From RYN-230 sp963718305 (GTDB lineage: Bacteria; Actinomycetota; Actinomycetes; Streptosporangiales; Streptosporangiaceae): a DNA stretch of 64,000 nucleotides. The stretch lies in contig CAVQZG010000009.1 in the NCBI GenBank assembly GCA_963718305.1, positions 245,726-309,725 of the forward strand, in the 5' to 3' direction. Below the pieces are notes generated by a model. That model saw only the letters and a list, made by a program, of their open reading frames with translations. It was not told where the DNA came from and searched no databases. Shown here piece after piece: positions 25,910-35,028 of this stretch (within the stretch, counting starts at the first letter, position 1; each line of letters opens with the position of its first letter). Position numbers and translations under genes: made by a program.

Positions 25910-26050
25910 AGCGTCTGGCTCGGCGCTCGTCCAGCCGGCTGCCCAGTTTGAGCGCCTCGGCCACCCCTTCGATCAGGAAGGACAGAGAAGCGTTGACCAC
26001 CAGCTTCAATGCTGGCGGCGGGCCGTCACCCGTGGACAGTGAGGGAGCAG
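25910..26050 (-). pseudogene. Remnant of a 3-hydroxyisobutyrate dehydrogenase-like gene
   Basis: On the minus strand the sequence translates to STGDGPPPALKLVVNASLSF followed by LIEGVAEALKLGSRLDERR, matching the start of the NAD_binding_11 helical domain of beta-hydroxyacid dehydrogenases (where the conserved Lys sits in KL-x-x-N). No Rossmann domain precedes it and no complete C-terminus follows, so only a fragment survives. The rest of 25722-26177 holds no recognisable gene. Confidence 0.45.
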
Positions 26051-26177
26051 CGGACGTAGCCTGGCCTCAGGCCGTCAGCGGTCGCATGCGCCCAGGTTGA
26101 ACGGGGGGTATCGAACCGAGCGGCGCTAAACCGGTGCGCCTGCCGTAGCGCGGCCCTCTCTTCGTCAAGGTGTGAAT

Positions 26178-26831
26178 ATGGAGACCACGGCGGACCAGGC
26201 CCGGATCAGCAGCAATGTTTTCGGTCGGCATCGTCATATCTGTGCGTTCTTCAACAGCTTCGACGAGCAGCACCGTGTGCTGCGCCCGTTCATCAGGGAT
26301 GGTTTCGCCGACGGGGACAAGGCCTACCACTACGTCGATCCTCAGCGGAGGGAAGAACATCTCGGGTGGCTCGCCGAAGCAGGGGTCAATGTGGACGAGG
26401 CGATGAGCAGCGGCCAATTGGAAGTGCGGCCGTGGGAAGAGAGCACGCTGCGCGGCGGGCAGTTCGACGTGGAGATCTGGCTGGCCACCTTCGAGGAGGT
26501 GCTGCAGTCCGGGCCGGCGTCAGGATACGGCCAGACCAGATTCTTCGGTCACATGGAGTGGGCGCTCACCGACCTGCCGGGTACCGAGGACCTCATCGAG
26601 TACGAGACGCGGGTCAACGACGTCATTCCGAAGTACGAAGACACGGTGATCTGCACGTACGACCTGACCAAATTTGGCGCCAGCGCGGTCATGGACGCGC
26701 TGCGGACGCATCCCGTTGTGATCATCGGCGGGCTGCTTCAGGAGAACCCGTTCTACGTTTCGCCTGAGCAGCTGCTATCCGAGATCCGGCAGCGGCGGTC
26801 GGCTCGCAAGAGCGGAGACGCGGCGCACTAG
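26178..26831 (+). CDS. MEDS-domain sensory protein
   Basis: A 217-residue soluble protein matching the MEDS (methanogen/methylotroph DcmR sensory) domain: GRHRHICAFFNSFDEQHRVL, FIRDGFADGDKAYHYVDPQRR, then GQLEVRPWEESTLRGGQFD, TRFFGHMEWAL, and CTYDLTKFGASAVMDALRTHP. The family has a RecA-like fold and conserved His/Cys residues and is usually tied to kinases or anti-sigma factors in actinobacteria. Its stop (26829-26831) directly abuts the ATG of the downstream kinase, so it likely supplies the sensory input to that kinase. Confidence 0.85.
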   Translation: METTADQARISSNVFGRHRHICAFFNSFDEQHRVLRPFIRDGFADGDKAYHYVDPQRREEHLGWLAEAGVNVDEAMSSGQLEVRPWEESTLRGGQFDVEIWLATFEEVLQSGPASGYGQTRFFGHMEWALTDLPGTEDLIEYETRVNDVIPKYEDTVICTYDLTKFGASAVMDALRTHPVVIIGGLLQENPFYVSPEQLLSEIRQRRSARKSGDAAH

Positions 26832-28505
26832 ATGTCCGTCGATGCCGATGCTGAGGTCGTCGAGCTGCGGACGGTGCTCAGGGATCTCGTGGCCCTGTCC
26901 GCCATACCCGCTGCGTGGGTCGGCAGAGAACCGGCCGCCGTGGCCGTCGGCCTTGCCGACGCTCTGATCGGGCTACTGCAGCTGGATTTTGCCTACGTCC
27001 GTCTGTGCGTCCCCGATGTCGCGGACGTGGTCGAGATCACGCGCGGCGATGCGTGGAAGACTTTTCCGCGATGGCTGGCAAGTCATCTAGCCCAAAGCGG
27101 CCGGCTGTCGGGTAAGGAAATCATTCCCGACGTCGGCGGCGGCGGTCAGTGCCGTGGCGTCGTCATTCCCATTGGTGTCAACGCCGAGGGTGGGATGGTC
27201 GCCGCGGCCTGTGATCGCGCCGATTTCCCCTCCGCGGCTGACCTGCTTTTGCTCACTCTGGCGGCGAACCATGCCGCGACGGTCTTTCAGAGCGTGCGGC
27301 TCAACGAATACCACGCCCAGATGTGGTTCCTCGGAAGCCTCGACCGGATCGACCGCGCCATCCAGGGCACCAGCGACCTTGACCGCATGATCGGCGACGT
27401 TCTGGACGTTGTGCTGGCCGCCTTCGGAAGTGACCGGGCGTTCCTGGTCTACCCCTGTGACCCGGGGCCGTTCCAGCAAGGTGATCCTGAGGTCCTGCAC
27501 CGGGTGCGCGTGGAGCGCACCCGGCCGGAATACGCCGGTGCCGATGGTGCGGGCATCCCGAACGATCCCGAGGTCGCCAACGTGTCCCGGATCGCGCTGG
27601 CGTCGGCCGGCCCGGTACGATTTGACCCCGAATCGGACCATGCTGTTCCCGCGCAGCTTTCGGCGAGGTTCGGTGTCCAGGCCCTGATGGCGATGGCTGT
27701 CTACCCCAAGGTGGACAAGCCTTATCTGTTGGGGCTGCACCAGTGCTCCTACCGGCGGGTCTGGACCCCGCACGAAGAGCGGCTGTTCCACGAGATCGGA
27801 CGGCGGCTGGCCGACGCGCTTCACACCCAGCTAATGCTCCGTGACCTGCGTGAAAGCGAGCGCAAGCTCGGGCGGAGCCGGGCCGAGCTGGCCGCCTCGC
27901 GAGCGCGCATCGTCACGGCCGCCGACGAGGCGCGGCGCCGGATCGAGCGTGACCTGCACGATGGAGTGCAGCAGCGGCTCGTGTCCCTGGTGCTCGCACA
28001 GCGAACGATGGAGGCGATGGTCCCGCCCGGGTTGCCGGAGTTGCGGACGCGGCTGGCCGACCTCGCGGACGGGCTGGTGAGCGCGCTCACCGAGCTGCAG
28101 GAGATCTCACGTGGCATCCATCCGGCCATCCTCACCGACGGCGGGCTCGCGCGCGCCCTCAAGACCCTGGCCCGGCGGTCCGTCGTCCCCGTGCAGCTCG
28201 ACGTCAGGTTCACGACGCGGCTGCCCGAGCCGGTGGAGGTGGCTGCCTACTACGTCGTCTCGGAAGCGCTTACAAACACTGCGAAGCACGCGCACGCCTC
28301 CGTCGTGCACGTGGCGCTCGATATCGACCGCGGTGTCCTGGAGCTTTCAATCCGTGACGACGGCTCTGGCGGGGCCGACCCTACCCGCGGTTCGGGACTC
28401 ATCGGCCTCACCGATCGTGTCGAAGCGCTCGGAGGGACGATCGACGTGACGAGCCCCGCCGGGCAGGGAACGACGCTTCACGTCGCGCTTCCCGCCGAGG
28501 CTTAA
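26832..28505 (+). CDS. Soluble GAF-type sensor histidine kinase
   Basis: A 557-residue kinase with no membrane helix. Two GAF-like regions precede the core: about 10-165, with LLQLDFAYVRLCVPD and CRGVVIPIGVNAEGGMVAAA, and about 175-335, with FGSDRAFLVYPCDPG and KPYLLGLHQCSYRRVWTPHE. A short coiled coil (RDLRESERKLGRSRAELAAS) leads to ERDLHDGVQQRL with phospho-accepting His near 376. HATPase_c has SEALTNTAKHAHAS (about 477), DDGSGGADPTRGSGLIGL and GQGTTLHVALP. It immediately follows the MEDS gene. No cognate LuxR regulator is adjacent; the stand-alone receiver at 25368-25721 is the nearest candidate. Confidence 0.9.
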   Translation: MSVDADAEVVELRTVLRDLVALSAIPAAWVGREPAAVAVGLADALIGLLQLDFAYVRLCVPDVADVVEITRGDAWKTFPRWLASHLAQSGRLSGKEIIPDVGGGGQCRGVVIPIGVNAEGGMVAAACDRADFPSAADLLLLTLAANHAATVFQSVRLNEYHAQMWFLGSLDRIDRAIQGTSDLDRMIGDVLDVVLAAFGSDRAFLVYPCDPGPFQQGDPEVLHRVRVERTRPEYAGADGAGIPNDPEVANVSRIALASAGPVRFDPESDHAVPAQLSARFGVQALMAMAVYPKVDKPYLLGLHQCSYRRVWTPHEERLFHEIGRRLADALHTQLMLRDLRESERKLGRSRAELAASRARIVTAADEARRRIERDLHDGVQQRLVSLVLAQRTMEAMVPPGLPELRTRLADLADGLVSALTELQEISRGIHPAILTDGGLARALKTLARRSVVPVQLDVRFTTRLPEPVEVAAYYVVSEALTNTAKHAHASVVHVALDIDRGVLELSIRDDGSGGADPTRGSGLIGLTDRVEALGGTIDVTSPAGQGTTLHVALPAEA

Positions 28506-28694
28506 CGTCGCGTTCCGGCCGTGCGGACGGGTGGGGCGGTCCATCCCACCCGCCTCGCCCGGCGTGACTCCCCGGACGAGCGGGCAGGTGCGCCGCCGTT
28601 ACGGCGCATGCCAGCAGGCACAGCGTGAGGTGCGTGGCTATCGCGTCTTACACAGCTTCGCTGTGGTGGGCGTTTCGGGTGTGGTTGCAACGTT

Positions 28695-28998
28695 TTGCCA
28701 GGCGGCCCTGTAGAGGGAGTTCCCCACGACCTGCTGCGACCGGAAGCGCTCGCGCTGATGCGTGACGCGCGAGCCGCCGGTCTGCCTGTCGGAGTTCTCA
28801 CCAATGACCTGCACGCCTTCCATTCGCAGGAGTGGGTCAACCGCCTCGGCTTGGACGACTTGGCCGACGTTGTGGTCGGACGGATCGGTGGAGGGCATCC
28901 TGAAGCCCGACCCGACGCAGTATCTACCGGCTGCGGCCAGCCGCCTGGGCGTGCGATGCCAGGACGTGGTGTTTCTTGACCGATCTCGATCGCCCTGA
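28695..28998 (+). pseudogene. HAD-superfamily hydrolase fragment, frameshifted
   Basis: The first frame reads RPEALALMRDARAAGLPVGV, LTNDLHAFHSQEWVNRLGL and DDLADVVV, that is, HAD motif II. A shift near 28888 moves to DGSVEGILKPDPTQYLPAAA with the motif III Lys, then CQDVVFLDRSRSP and a stop, where a functional enzyme would have the DD of motif IV. The N-terminal motif I nucleophile Asp is missing. It is truncated at both ends as well as shifted. The preceding 190 bases contain nothing recognisable. Confidence 0.65.
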
Positions 28999-29011
28999 CC
29001 GCCGAGTGCTG

Positions 29012-30310
29012 TCAGGCGTGGGCGGGCTGCCCCGCAGGCACTGCCGGGCGCTGGTCGGCGGCGGCCGTGGCAGGCTGGCAGCCCGTTTGGCGGGGCGCGA
29101 GGGTGATCCGGAGGCGGCGCTCGCTCAGGCCCAGGCTGAGCAGGCCACCTAGTCCGGCGAACGTACAGGTCATCCACCACATTGACTGCCAGCTGCCGGT
29201 GAGAGTGACCAGCCACGCGGCGATGGCGGGGCCAGCCACACCACCCGCGCTGAACAGCTGCTGCATCAGTCCGATGACTGCCGGCGCGGAGCCAGCCGGC
29301 GGTGCCAGATCGACGCCGATACGGAACAGGGTGGCTGGGATGGCCGCGCCGGACAGCGAGTACGCGGCCACGCAGACGACCTGGAGGATGGTACCGGCGG
29401 GCAGCATGGTCCAGTTGACGGCGAAGGTCAGCACGGAGGTGACGGCCATCGCCGCGAAGGCGGGGATCAGCAGGGCGCGGACGGGGACGCCGCGCTGCAG
29501 GAGAGGGCCGGTGCCGATCGAGCCGGCCGCGCCGAGGCCGCCGACCACGGCGGTCAGGACGCCGGGCCAGATGCCGCGCAGCCCGTTCTGGGCGTAGATG
29601 GTGGGCAGGAACCCGACCACGGTCATCCACTGGATGGTGAGGCAGGCGAAGGCCAGTCCCGCGATCCAGGGCCTAGGCGAGCGGACGGTGGCGCCGATCC
29701 GCCGCACGGCGGCTGCCGCGCTGCCGGCGCCGCGGGACTGGCCGGCCGGGAGGACAGCGGCGGCCAGGGGCAGCGATGCCAGCGTGAGGGCGGTCACGAC
29801 CCACCACAGCAGGCGCCAGGATGCGACCTGCAGGATCACGGCGCTGCCGGCCAGGCCGGCGAAGGCGGCGATGCCGGTCGATGCGCCCCAGTAGCCGATC
29901 GCGGTGTTGATCCGCGGCTGCGCCGCATGCCGGCGGATCAAGCCCGGGCCGGTCACCATGACCATGATGGAGCCGGCCCCTTCTACCGCCCGGGAGACCA
30001 TCAGGGCAGTCACCGAGGGGGCGGCAGCACCGACCGCCGATCCCAGGCTGGCCATGGCCAGGCCCGCCAGCAGGCAGCGCCGCTCACCGGCCAGCTCGGC
30101 GAGCAGCGAGACGGCCAGACCGCCGAGCATGCCGGCCAGCTGGACGACCCCGAGCAGGGCGCCGGTTTGCACCAGCGTCATGGCCAGGCCGTGCCGGACC
30201 GACGGGATCGCCGCGGGCAGGTCCCAGATGTGCAATCCGGCGCAGATCGCGGCCAGGACGACCACGATCCAGCGGGCGTCCGGGTGCCGGGAGGGTGCGG
30301 TCAGGTTCAT
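29012..30310 (-). CDS. MFS transporter
   Basis: A 432-residue major-facilitator protein with about 12 helices. Starts at ATG 30308-30310, preceded by AAAGGAG. The loop after helix 2 (ELAGERRCLLAG) corresponds to motif A, and SRAVEGAGSIMVMVTGPGLIRR to the helix 4-5 region. The architecture (an actinobacterial drug or metabolite exporter related to the CynX/NimT or arabinose-efflux type) does not identify the substrate. It is divergent from an Lrp/AsnC regulator 127 bases away, which probably controls it. Confidence 0.88.
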   Translation of the reverse strand: MNLTAPSRHPDARWIVVVLAAICAGLHIWDLPAAIPSVRHGLAMTLVQTGALLGVVQLAGMLGGLAVSLLAELAGERRCLLAGLAMASLGSAVGAAAPSVTALMVSRAVEGAGSIMVMVTGPGLIRRHAAQPRINTAIGYWGASTGIAAFAGLAGSAVILQVASWRLLWWVVTALTLASLPLAAAVLPAGQSRGAGSAAAAVRRIGATVRSPRPWIAGLAFACLTIQWMTVVGFLPTIYAQNGLRGIWPGVLTAVVGGLGAAGSIGTGPLLQRGVPVRALLIPAFAAMAVTSVLTFAVNWTMLPAGTILQVVCVAAYSLSGAAIPATLFRIGVDLAPPAGSAPAVIGLMQQLFSAGGVAGPAIAAWLVTLTGSWQSMWWMTCTFAGLGGLLSLGLSERRLRITLAPRQTGCQPATAAADQRPAVPAGQPAHA

Positions 30311-30437
30311 GGTGGCTCCTTTCCGGCTGGGTCCTTCGCGCACCACGATGGCCGTTCACAGCAGACTGCACAACAGAGGTCCTTTTGACTGCGATAAATG
30401 CTTACTAAATCGGCCTTCATGTGTCATTGTGCTCAAC

Positions 30438-30938
30438 ATGACATCGATCGACGCGCTCGACGCCCAGATCGTGCTGGCCCTTGACGACGACCCGGACGCC
30501 ACGATCTTGTCCCTGGCCCGCACCCTGGGCATCGCCCGGAACACCGTCCACGCCCGTCTGCGCCGGCTCGCCGAAGACGGCACGCTCAAGCCCTTCAGCC
30601 AGCGTCTGGACCTCCGCGCCCTCGGCTACGAGCTAGTCGCGTTCATGTCCCTGTCGATCAGCCAGACCGACCCCGGCATCGTGGCCGGGCTCCTGGAGGT
30701 GCCCGAGGTCATCTCGGCGCACCACACCACCGGCGACGCCGACATGCTCGTGCAAGTCGTCGCGAAGAGCACGCACGACCTGCACCGGATCACCGACGCG
30801 ATCCTCGCGGTCAACGGCGTCGTCCGCACCAGCACGGTCATCTCGATTGACGAGGCCATCCCATACCGGCCGGACGCCCTGCTCCGCGTCGCGGCCGGAT
30901 CCTGGCGCAGACCCGGACGAACCCAGGCCCGGACCTGA
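30438..30938 (+). CDS. Lrp/AsnC-family transcriptional regulator
   Basis: A 166-residue regulator: DALDAQIVLALDDDPDATIL, SLARTLGIARNTVHARLRRL (HTH, about 22-41), then the RAM/AsnC ligand domain beginning GYELVAFMSLSISQ and continuing through HHTTGDADMLVQVVAKSTHD and VRTSTVISI. The ATG at 30438 is the natural start; the much longer open frame upstream runs antisense to the MFS gene. Divergent layout suggests it controls that transporter in response to an amino acid or related ligand. Confidence 0.9.
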   Translation: MTSIDALDAQIVLALDDDPDATILSLARTLGIARNTVHARLRRLAEDGTLKPFSQRLDLRALGYELVAFMSLSISQTDPGIVAGLLEVPEVISAHHTTGDADMLVQVVAKSTHDLHRITDAILAVNGVVRTSTVISIDEAIPYRPDALLRVAAGSWRRPGRTQART

Positions 30939-31016
30939 ACAGACGGCCCAAAGCACCCGCGCCCGCCGCGCTCGATGCGGCAGAACGGCACTTGTGGCCG
31001 TCGGGCTCGTGCAGCC

Positions 31017-31768
31017 TCACAGCTGGGATCTCAGCACGTCGAACTCGCAGCCTGGCGAGGACGGGTCGAAGCCGTGCTCGATCAGCCAGCGGGCCGCCAG
31101 CAGGCTTCGCAGCGACCACCCCGCGCGGATCACGTCGAGGTCAACGTCGGTGCCGTAGCCGGCGATGACGTCGCCAAGGTGCTCCTGGTGTCCGAGCGTC
31201 AGGATGGCGAGGTCATACAGGGCATCGCCCTGAGCCCGCCTCGGACCAGTCGATCACGCCGGTGATCTCGTCACCGTCGACGAACACGTGGGCGACATGC
31301 AGGTCGCCGTGCGCGAACACCGGTGTCCACGGCCGGAGCGCAGCCTCGGCAATCCGGCGGTTGCGCGTGACCAGGTCGGTGGGAAGGACGCCGTTGGTGA
31401 CGAGCCACTCGCATTCGCCGTCGAGCTGCGATGCGATCTCGTCGAGGCTCCTAGCCGGGCCATGGCGGCAGCGGCGCGTCGTGCAGCATCCGTGCGGCGG
31501 CACCCGCCGCGGCCCACGCCGCGGGCGACGCGGTCGACGGCTCGCCGAGGCGGGCGAGTGCCGTCCCTGGGAGGGCGGCGAGCGCGAGCACGGGCGGCTT
31601 CCGCCACAGGACCTCCGGTGTCGGGATCGGCGCCATGGCCATCGCCTCGACCTCGACGTCGGTGCGCGTCTGATCAGCGTCGATCTTCAGGAACACGTCG
31701 CCGACGCGCAGGGTCGCGCACTCGTGATGGGCGACGACGACCTCGACCTCCTCCACACCGGCCATCAT
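31017..31768 (-). pseudogene. Aminoglycoside/macrolide phosphotransferase (APH) family, frameshifted
   Basis: Three consecutive frames add up to one APH-type kinase. 31768 down to about 31460 gives VVVAHHECATLRVGDVFLKI, PEVLWRKPPVLALAALPG and GAAARMLHDAPLPPWPG. 31455 to about 31230 gives SLDEIASQLDGECEWLV, then FAHGDLHVAHVFVDGDEITGV and IDWSEAG, the Brenner motif and DFG-equivalent. About 31225 to 31017 gives GDALYDLAILTLGHQEHL, RSLLAARWLIEHGFDP and a stop. Two single-base shifts separate them. The restored protein would be about 250 residues with both catalytic motifs intact, so sequencing error is possible. Confidence 0.72.
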
Positions 31769-31908
31769 CGCGGGATGACCACGGACGTCGCCACGGGTTT
31801 ATCGCGTGCGACTGCAGGTACTACAGGCGAGCTCACTGGCCATACGATCGCGTTGATGAGGGCCTGACGAAAACCCGCCGGGCAGTGCCCGGAGAGGTGG
31901 GAGACCTG

Positions 31909-32748
31909 GTGGAGGCAGAGTCGGAGCGTCCGTTGGCTGACCCGCCGGCCACCTGGCAGGAGCACTGGTTCGACCACCGCCAGTTGCTCCGGCTCTACCA
32001 CAGCGACGAGCACTGCGCGATCTACGTGGACCCCGACGTGCGCTGGGCTGAAGCACGGTGGCTGCCCCGGTTCATCAATGTGACCTGGCAGTACTCCAAG
32101 GCAACCTACGGCGACGCGTTCGGGTCCGACCCGCGTATCTACTCCATCCATCACGCTGGGCGGCACGGCGGAGGCCACGCGGGCTACTACATCAGCCCGG
32201 TCCACGACTACCACAACGTCAGCGACTGCGGGCTGGACACCTGGCGGGAGGGCAACACCCTCGCTCGCGAGCTGCCCGCTCATGAGATCGGGCATTCCGT
32301 GGAGAGCGCAAACAACGGCGTCCATGGCTCACCGGCGTATGAGATCTGGGGCGACAGCAAGTGGGCCGAGTTCTACATCTATGACCTCTACACGGCGCTG
32401 GGCATGGACCGCGAGGCCAAGGGCGTCTACCGCCGGTTCACCGGCAACACCGACGATTTCCCTCGTCGGGGGACCCGCTGGTTCCGCGACTGGTTCTACC
32501 CGCTATGGCGGGACTGCGGGCAGGCGGAGGTCATGAACAGGTTCTTCCGGGAGCTGGCCCGGCACTTCCCACGCGACTCCGGCGGCACCTACACGCGGCG
32601 GATGAACTGGGGCGAGTACGTCCACTTCACGAGCGGTGCCGCGGCCGCCGACCTGAGCAGCCAGGCCGCCCGCGCGTTCGGCTGGCCCCGCGAGTGGGCC
32701 GATCAACTGGAGCACGCCCGCGCGCAGTTCCCCGGCATCACGTACTGA
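31909..32748 (+). CDS. HEIGH-motif putative zinc metallopeptidase-like protein
   Basis: A 279-residue protein starting at GTG 31909 with GGGAGACCT before it. LPAHEIGHSVES places an HExxH zinc motif at residues 125-129. Around it are WLPRFINVTWQYSKATYG, FGSDPRIYSIHHAGRHGGGH, HDYHNVSDCGLDTW, GSPAYEIWGDSKWAEFYIYD, HWFRDWFYP-like RWFRDWFYPLWRD and MNWGEYVHFTSGAA. I recall similar uncharacterised proteins in Streptomyces but no assigned peptidase family. There is no signal peptide from this start, so it appears cytoplasmic, whereas relatives may be secreted. The third zinc ligand is not obvious. Confidence 0.65.
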   Translation: MEAESERPLADPPATWQEHWFDHRQLLRLYHSDEHCAIYVDPDVRWAEARWLPRFINVTWQYSKATYGDAFGSDPRIYSIHHAGRHGGGHAGYYISPVHDYHNVSDCGLDTWREGNTLARELPAHEIGHSVESANNGVHGSPAYEIWGDSKWAEFYIYDLYTALGMDREAKGVYRRFTGNTDDFPRRGTRWFRDWFYPLWRDCGQAEVMNRFFRELARHFPRDSGGTYTRRMNWGEYVHFTSGAAAADLSSQAARAFGWPREWADQLEHARAQFPGITY

Positions 32749-33000
32749 AATACCGGGCCGTCCTTCGAGCCTGGCGCGACGCTGCGGTCGCCCGAGGCCG
32801 CGCAGGCGGCCTACACACTCGTAATGCGTTCGATCTGAGGCTCGCCACCGCGACATGTTCGCTATTGGCCTGCACCACCGGGGGATCGTCATCTTGGCTT
32901 CGTTGTTCGCATCGCGGGCCGTTGATGATAACGGACTTCTCTTGGGCGGTTGGTTAGGGTTGCGCGTGGAAGCTGGCGGCAGGGGGCGGGATATTTGAAG

Positions 33001-34902
33001 GTGAGCCGGCGGGCTGCTGCGCAGGGAGCTCTCACGCTCGGCGCTCTGGGGGTGGTCTTCGGGGACATCGGGACGAGCCCGTTGTACACGGTGCAGACGC
33101 TTTTCAATCCGAGCGATCCGCATCCGGTCAAGGTGTCGCGCGACAGCATTTTCGGGGTCGTCTCGCTTATCTTCTGGTCGGTGACGATCATCGTCACCGT
33201 CACGTACGTCCTGCTCGTGATGCGGGCCGACAACGACGGCGAGGGCGGGATCATGGCGCTTATCGCCTTGATCCGCCGGCGAGCGCTGCCGGGCGGCCGC
33301 CGGGCGAAGGTAGTCCTGGCCGCACTGGGGATCTTCGGGGCCTCGCTGTTCTTCGGCGACAGCATGATCACGCCCGCCATCTCGGTGCTTTCCGCGGTCG
33401 AGGGCGTCAAGGTCGCCGCACCGTCAGTGTCGGGCATCGTTATCCCCATCACGGTGGCGATCATCGTCGTCCTGTTCATGGCTCAGCGGCTTGGCACGGG
33501 CGCTGTGGGGCGGGTGTTCGGTCCGGTCATGGCCGTCTGGTTCACCGTCCTGGCCGCGCTGGGCGTGCGGGGCATCGCCGACCATCCCGTGATTTTGGAG
33601 GCGCTGTCGCCCAGCTATGCGATCGGCTTCCTGACCGGCCACTTTGGCACTGCGTTCTTCTCCCTAACCGCCGTCGTCCTGGCCGTCACCGGCGCCGAAG
33701 CGCTGTACGCGGACATGGGGCATTTTGGCCGCGGGCCGGTCAGGCGCGGCTGGCTACTGGTGGTATTCCCCGCCTGCATCCTGAATTACCTGGGGCAAGG
33801 CGCCCTGATCCTGGGTCACCCGGCCAGTATCAGTAACCCGTTCTTCCTGCTGGCCCCGGGGTGGGCCCGGCTCCCGATGGTATTGCTCGCCACCGTGGCG
33901 ACCGTCATCGCCTCGCAGGCGGTGATCAGCGGCGCGTTCTCCGTAGCGCACCAAGCCGGGCAGCTCGGCTACCTTCCGCGACTGCGCATCCAGTACACCT
34001 CGGAAAAGGTGATGGGCCAGATCTATGTCCCGTGGATCAACTGGCTGCTGCTGGTATCTGTCCTCACCCTCGTGCTGGCCTTCCGGAGTTCGGCTGCGCT
34101 GGCCTACGCCTACGGCACCGCCGTGACCGGCACGATCTCGATCACGACCTTGCTGTTCTTTTACTACGCCCGTCATCAGTGGCGCTGGCCACTATGGATC
34201 GTGCTGGCGGGCGGCGGCATCCTGCTCGCTATCGACTTGCTGTTTTTCGCCGCCAACCTGACCAAGGTGACCCATGGAGCGTGGCTGCCCCTGCTGATCG
34301 GCATCACCATCTTCATCATCTTCACCACCTGGCAGCGGGGCCGCGAGCTCGTCACGCAGATACGGGACCGCGAGGAGGGACCGCTGCCAGAGTTCATCGC
34401 GCAACTGCACGCGATGAAGCCCCCGCTGCAGCGGGTGCCGGGAACCGCCATCTTCCTCAACCGCGGCAAAACCACCGCCCCGCTGGCGATGCGGGCCAAT
34501 GTCGAACACAACGAGATCCTCCACGAGAACGTGCTCATCCTCTCGGTCGAGACGATGCCCGCACCGCACATCCCTGAGGCGGAGCGGCTACAGGTCGACG
34601 ACCTCGGGTACAGGGACGACGGAATCATCCACGTCACCGCCCGCTTCGGCTACATGGACCCGACGAACGTCCCGGGCCTCCTCCCGCTGATCCGCGACGC
34701 CGACGTCGAAGGCCCTGCTCCCGACGCTAAGCTGTCGTACTTCGTGTCGCGCATTGAGCTCGTCCAGGGTCATGCACCGGGCATGAGCCGCTGGCGCAAG
34801 CGCCTGTTCATCGCGACATCACGGATCACCCCTGACGCCGCCGAATACTTCCGGCTTCCCCGCGAGCGCACCGTCATCATGGGCTCGCGCATCGAGATCT
34901 AA
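33001..34902 (+). CDS. kup: Low-affinity potassium uptake transporter Kup
   Basis: A 633-residue KUP/HAK-type K+/H+ symporter. GALGVVFGDIGTSPLYTVQ is the family signature at the first helix; about 12 membrane segments follow, with DNDGEGGIMALIALI, FFGDSMITPAISVLSAVEG and QAVISGAFSVAHQAGQLGYL. A cytoplasmic C-terminal domain begins near GPLPEFIAQLHAMKPPLQRV and includes PGTAIFLNRG and MSRWRKRLFIATSR. The GTG at 33001 is used; a TTG two codons earlier and other in-frame starts to 32950 are possible. The 250-base upstream gap was examined and no riboswitch was recognised. Confidence 0.93.
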   Translation: MSRRAAAQGALTLGALGVVFGDIGTSPLYTVQTLFNPSDPHPVKVSRDSIFGVVSLIFWSVTIIVTVTYVLLVMRADNDGEGGIMALIALIRRRALPGGRRAKVVLAALGIFGASLFFGDSMITPAISVLSAVEGVKVAAPSVSGIVIPITVAIIVVLFMAQRLGTGAVGRVFGPVMAVWFTVLAALGVRGIADHPVILEALSPSYAIGFLTGHFGTAFFSLTAVVLAVTGAEALYADMGHFGRGPVRRGWLLVVFPACILNYLGQGALILGHPASISNPFFLLAPGWARLPMVLLATVATVIASQAVISGAFSVAHQAGQLGYLPRLRIQYTSEKVMGQIYVPWINWLLLVSVLTLVLAFRSSAALAYAYGTAVTGTISITTLLFFYYARHQWRWPLWIVLAGGGILLAIDLLFFAANLTKVTHGAWLPLLIGITIFIIFTTWQRGRELVTQIRDREEGPLPEFIAQLHAMKPPLQRVPGTAIFLNRGKTTAPLAMRANVEHNEILHENVLILSVETMPAPHIPEAERLQVDDLGYRDDGIIHVTARFGYMDPTNVPGLLPLIRDADVEGPAPDAKLSYFVSRIELVQGHAPGMSRWRKRLFIATSRITPDAAEYFRLPRERTVIMGSRIEI

Positions 34903-35028
34903 CCACCGCCTCTGCCGCCGCCTGCGGTCCGGATCCCCATGCGGAGATCGAACGCTAACTCGTAGTAACGTCGGCTGCGGGCCCCGTCGCAAAGCGGGGT
35001 GTGAGACCTAGCCAGCGGAGGTGCCCGG

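Noticed and set aside
32749..32994. Riboswitch in the kup leader
   Set aside because: Potassium transporters are sometimes preceded by c-di-AMP riboswitches, but no matching conserved motifs were found in these 246 bases.
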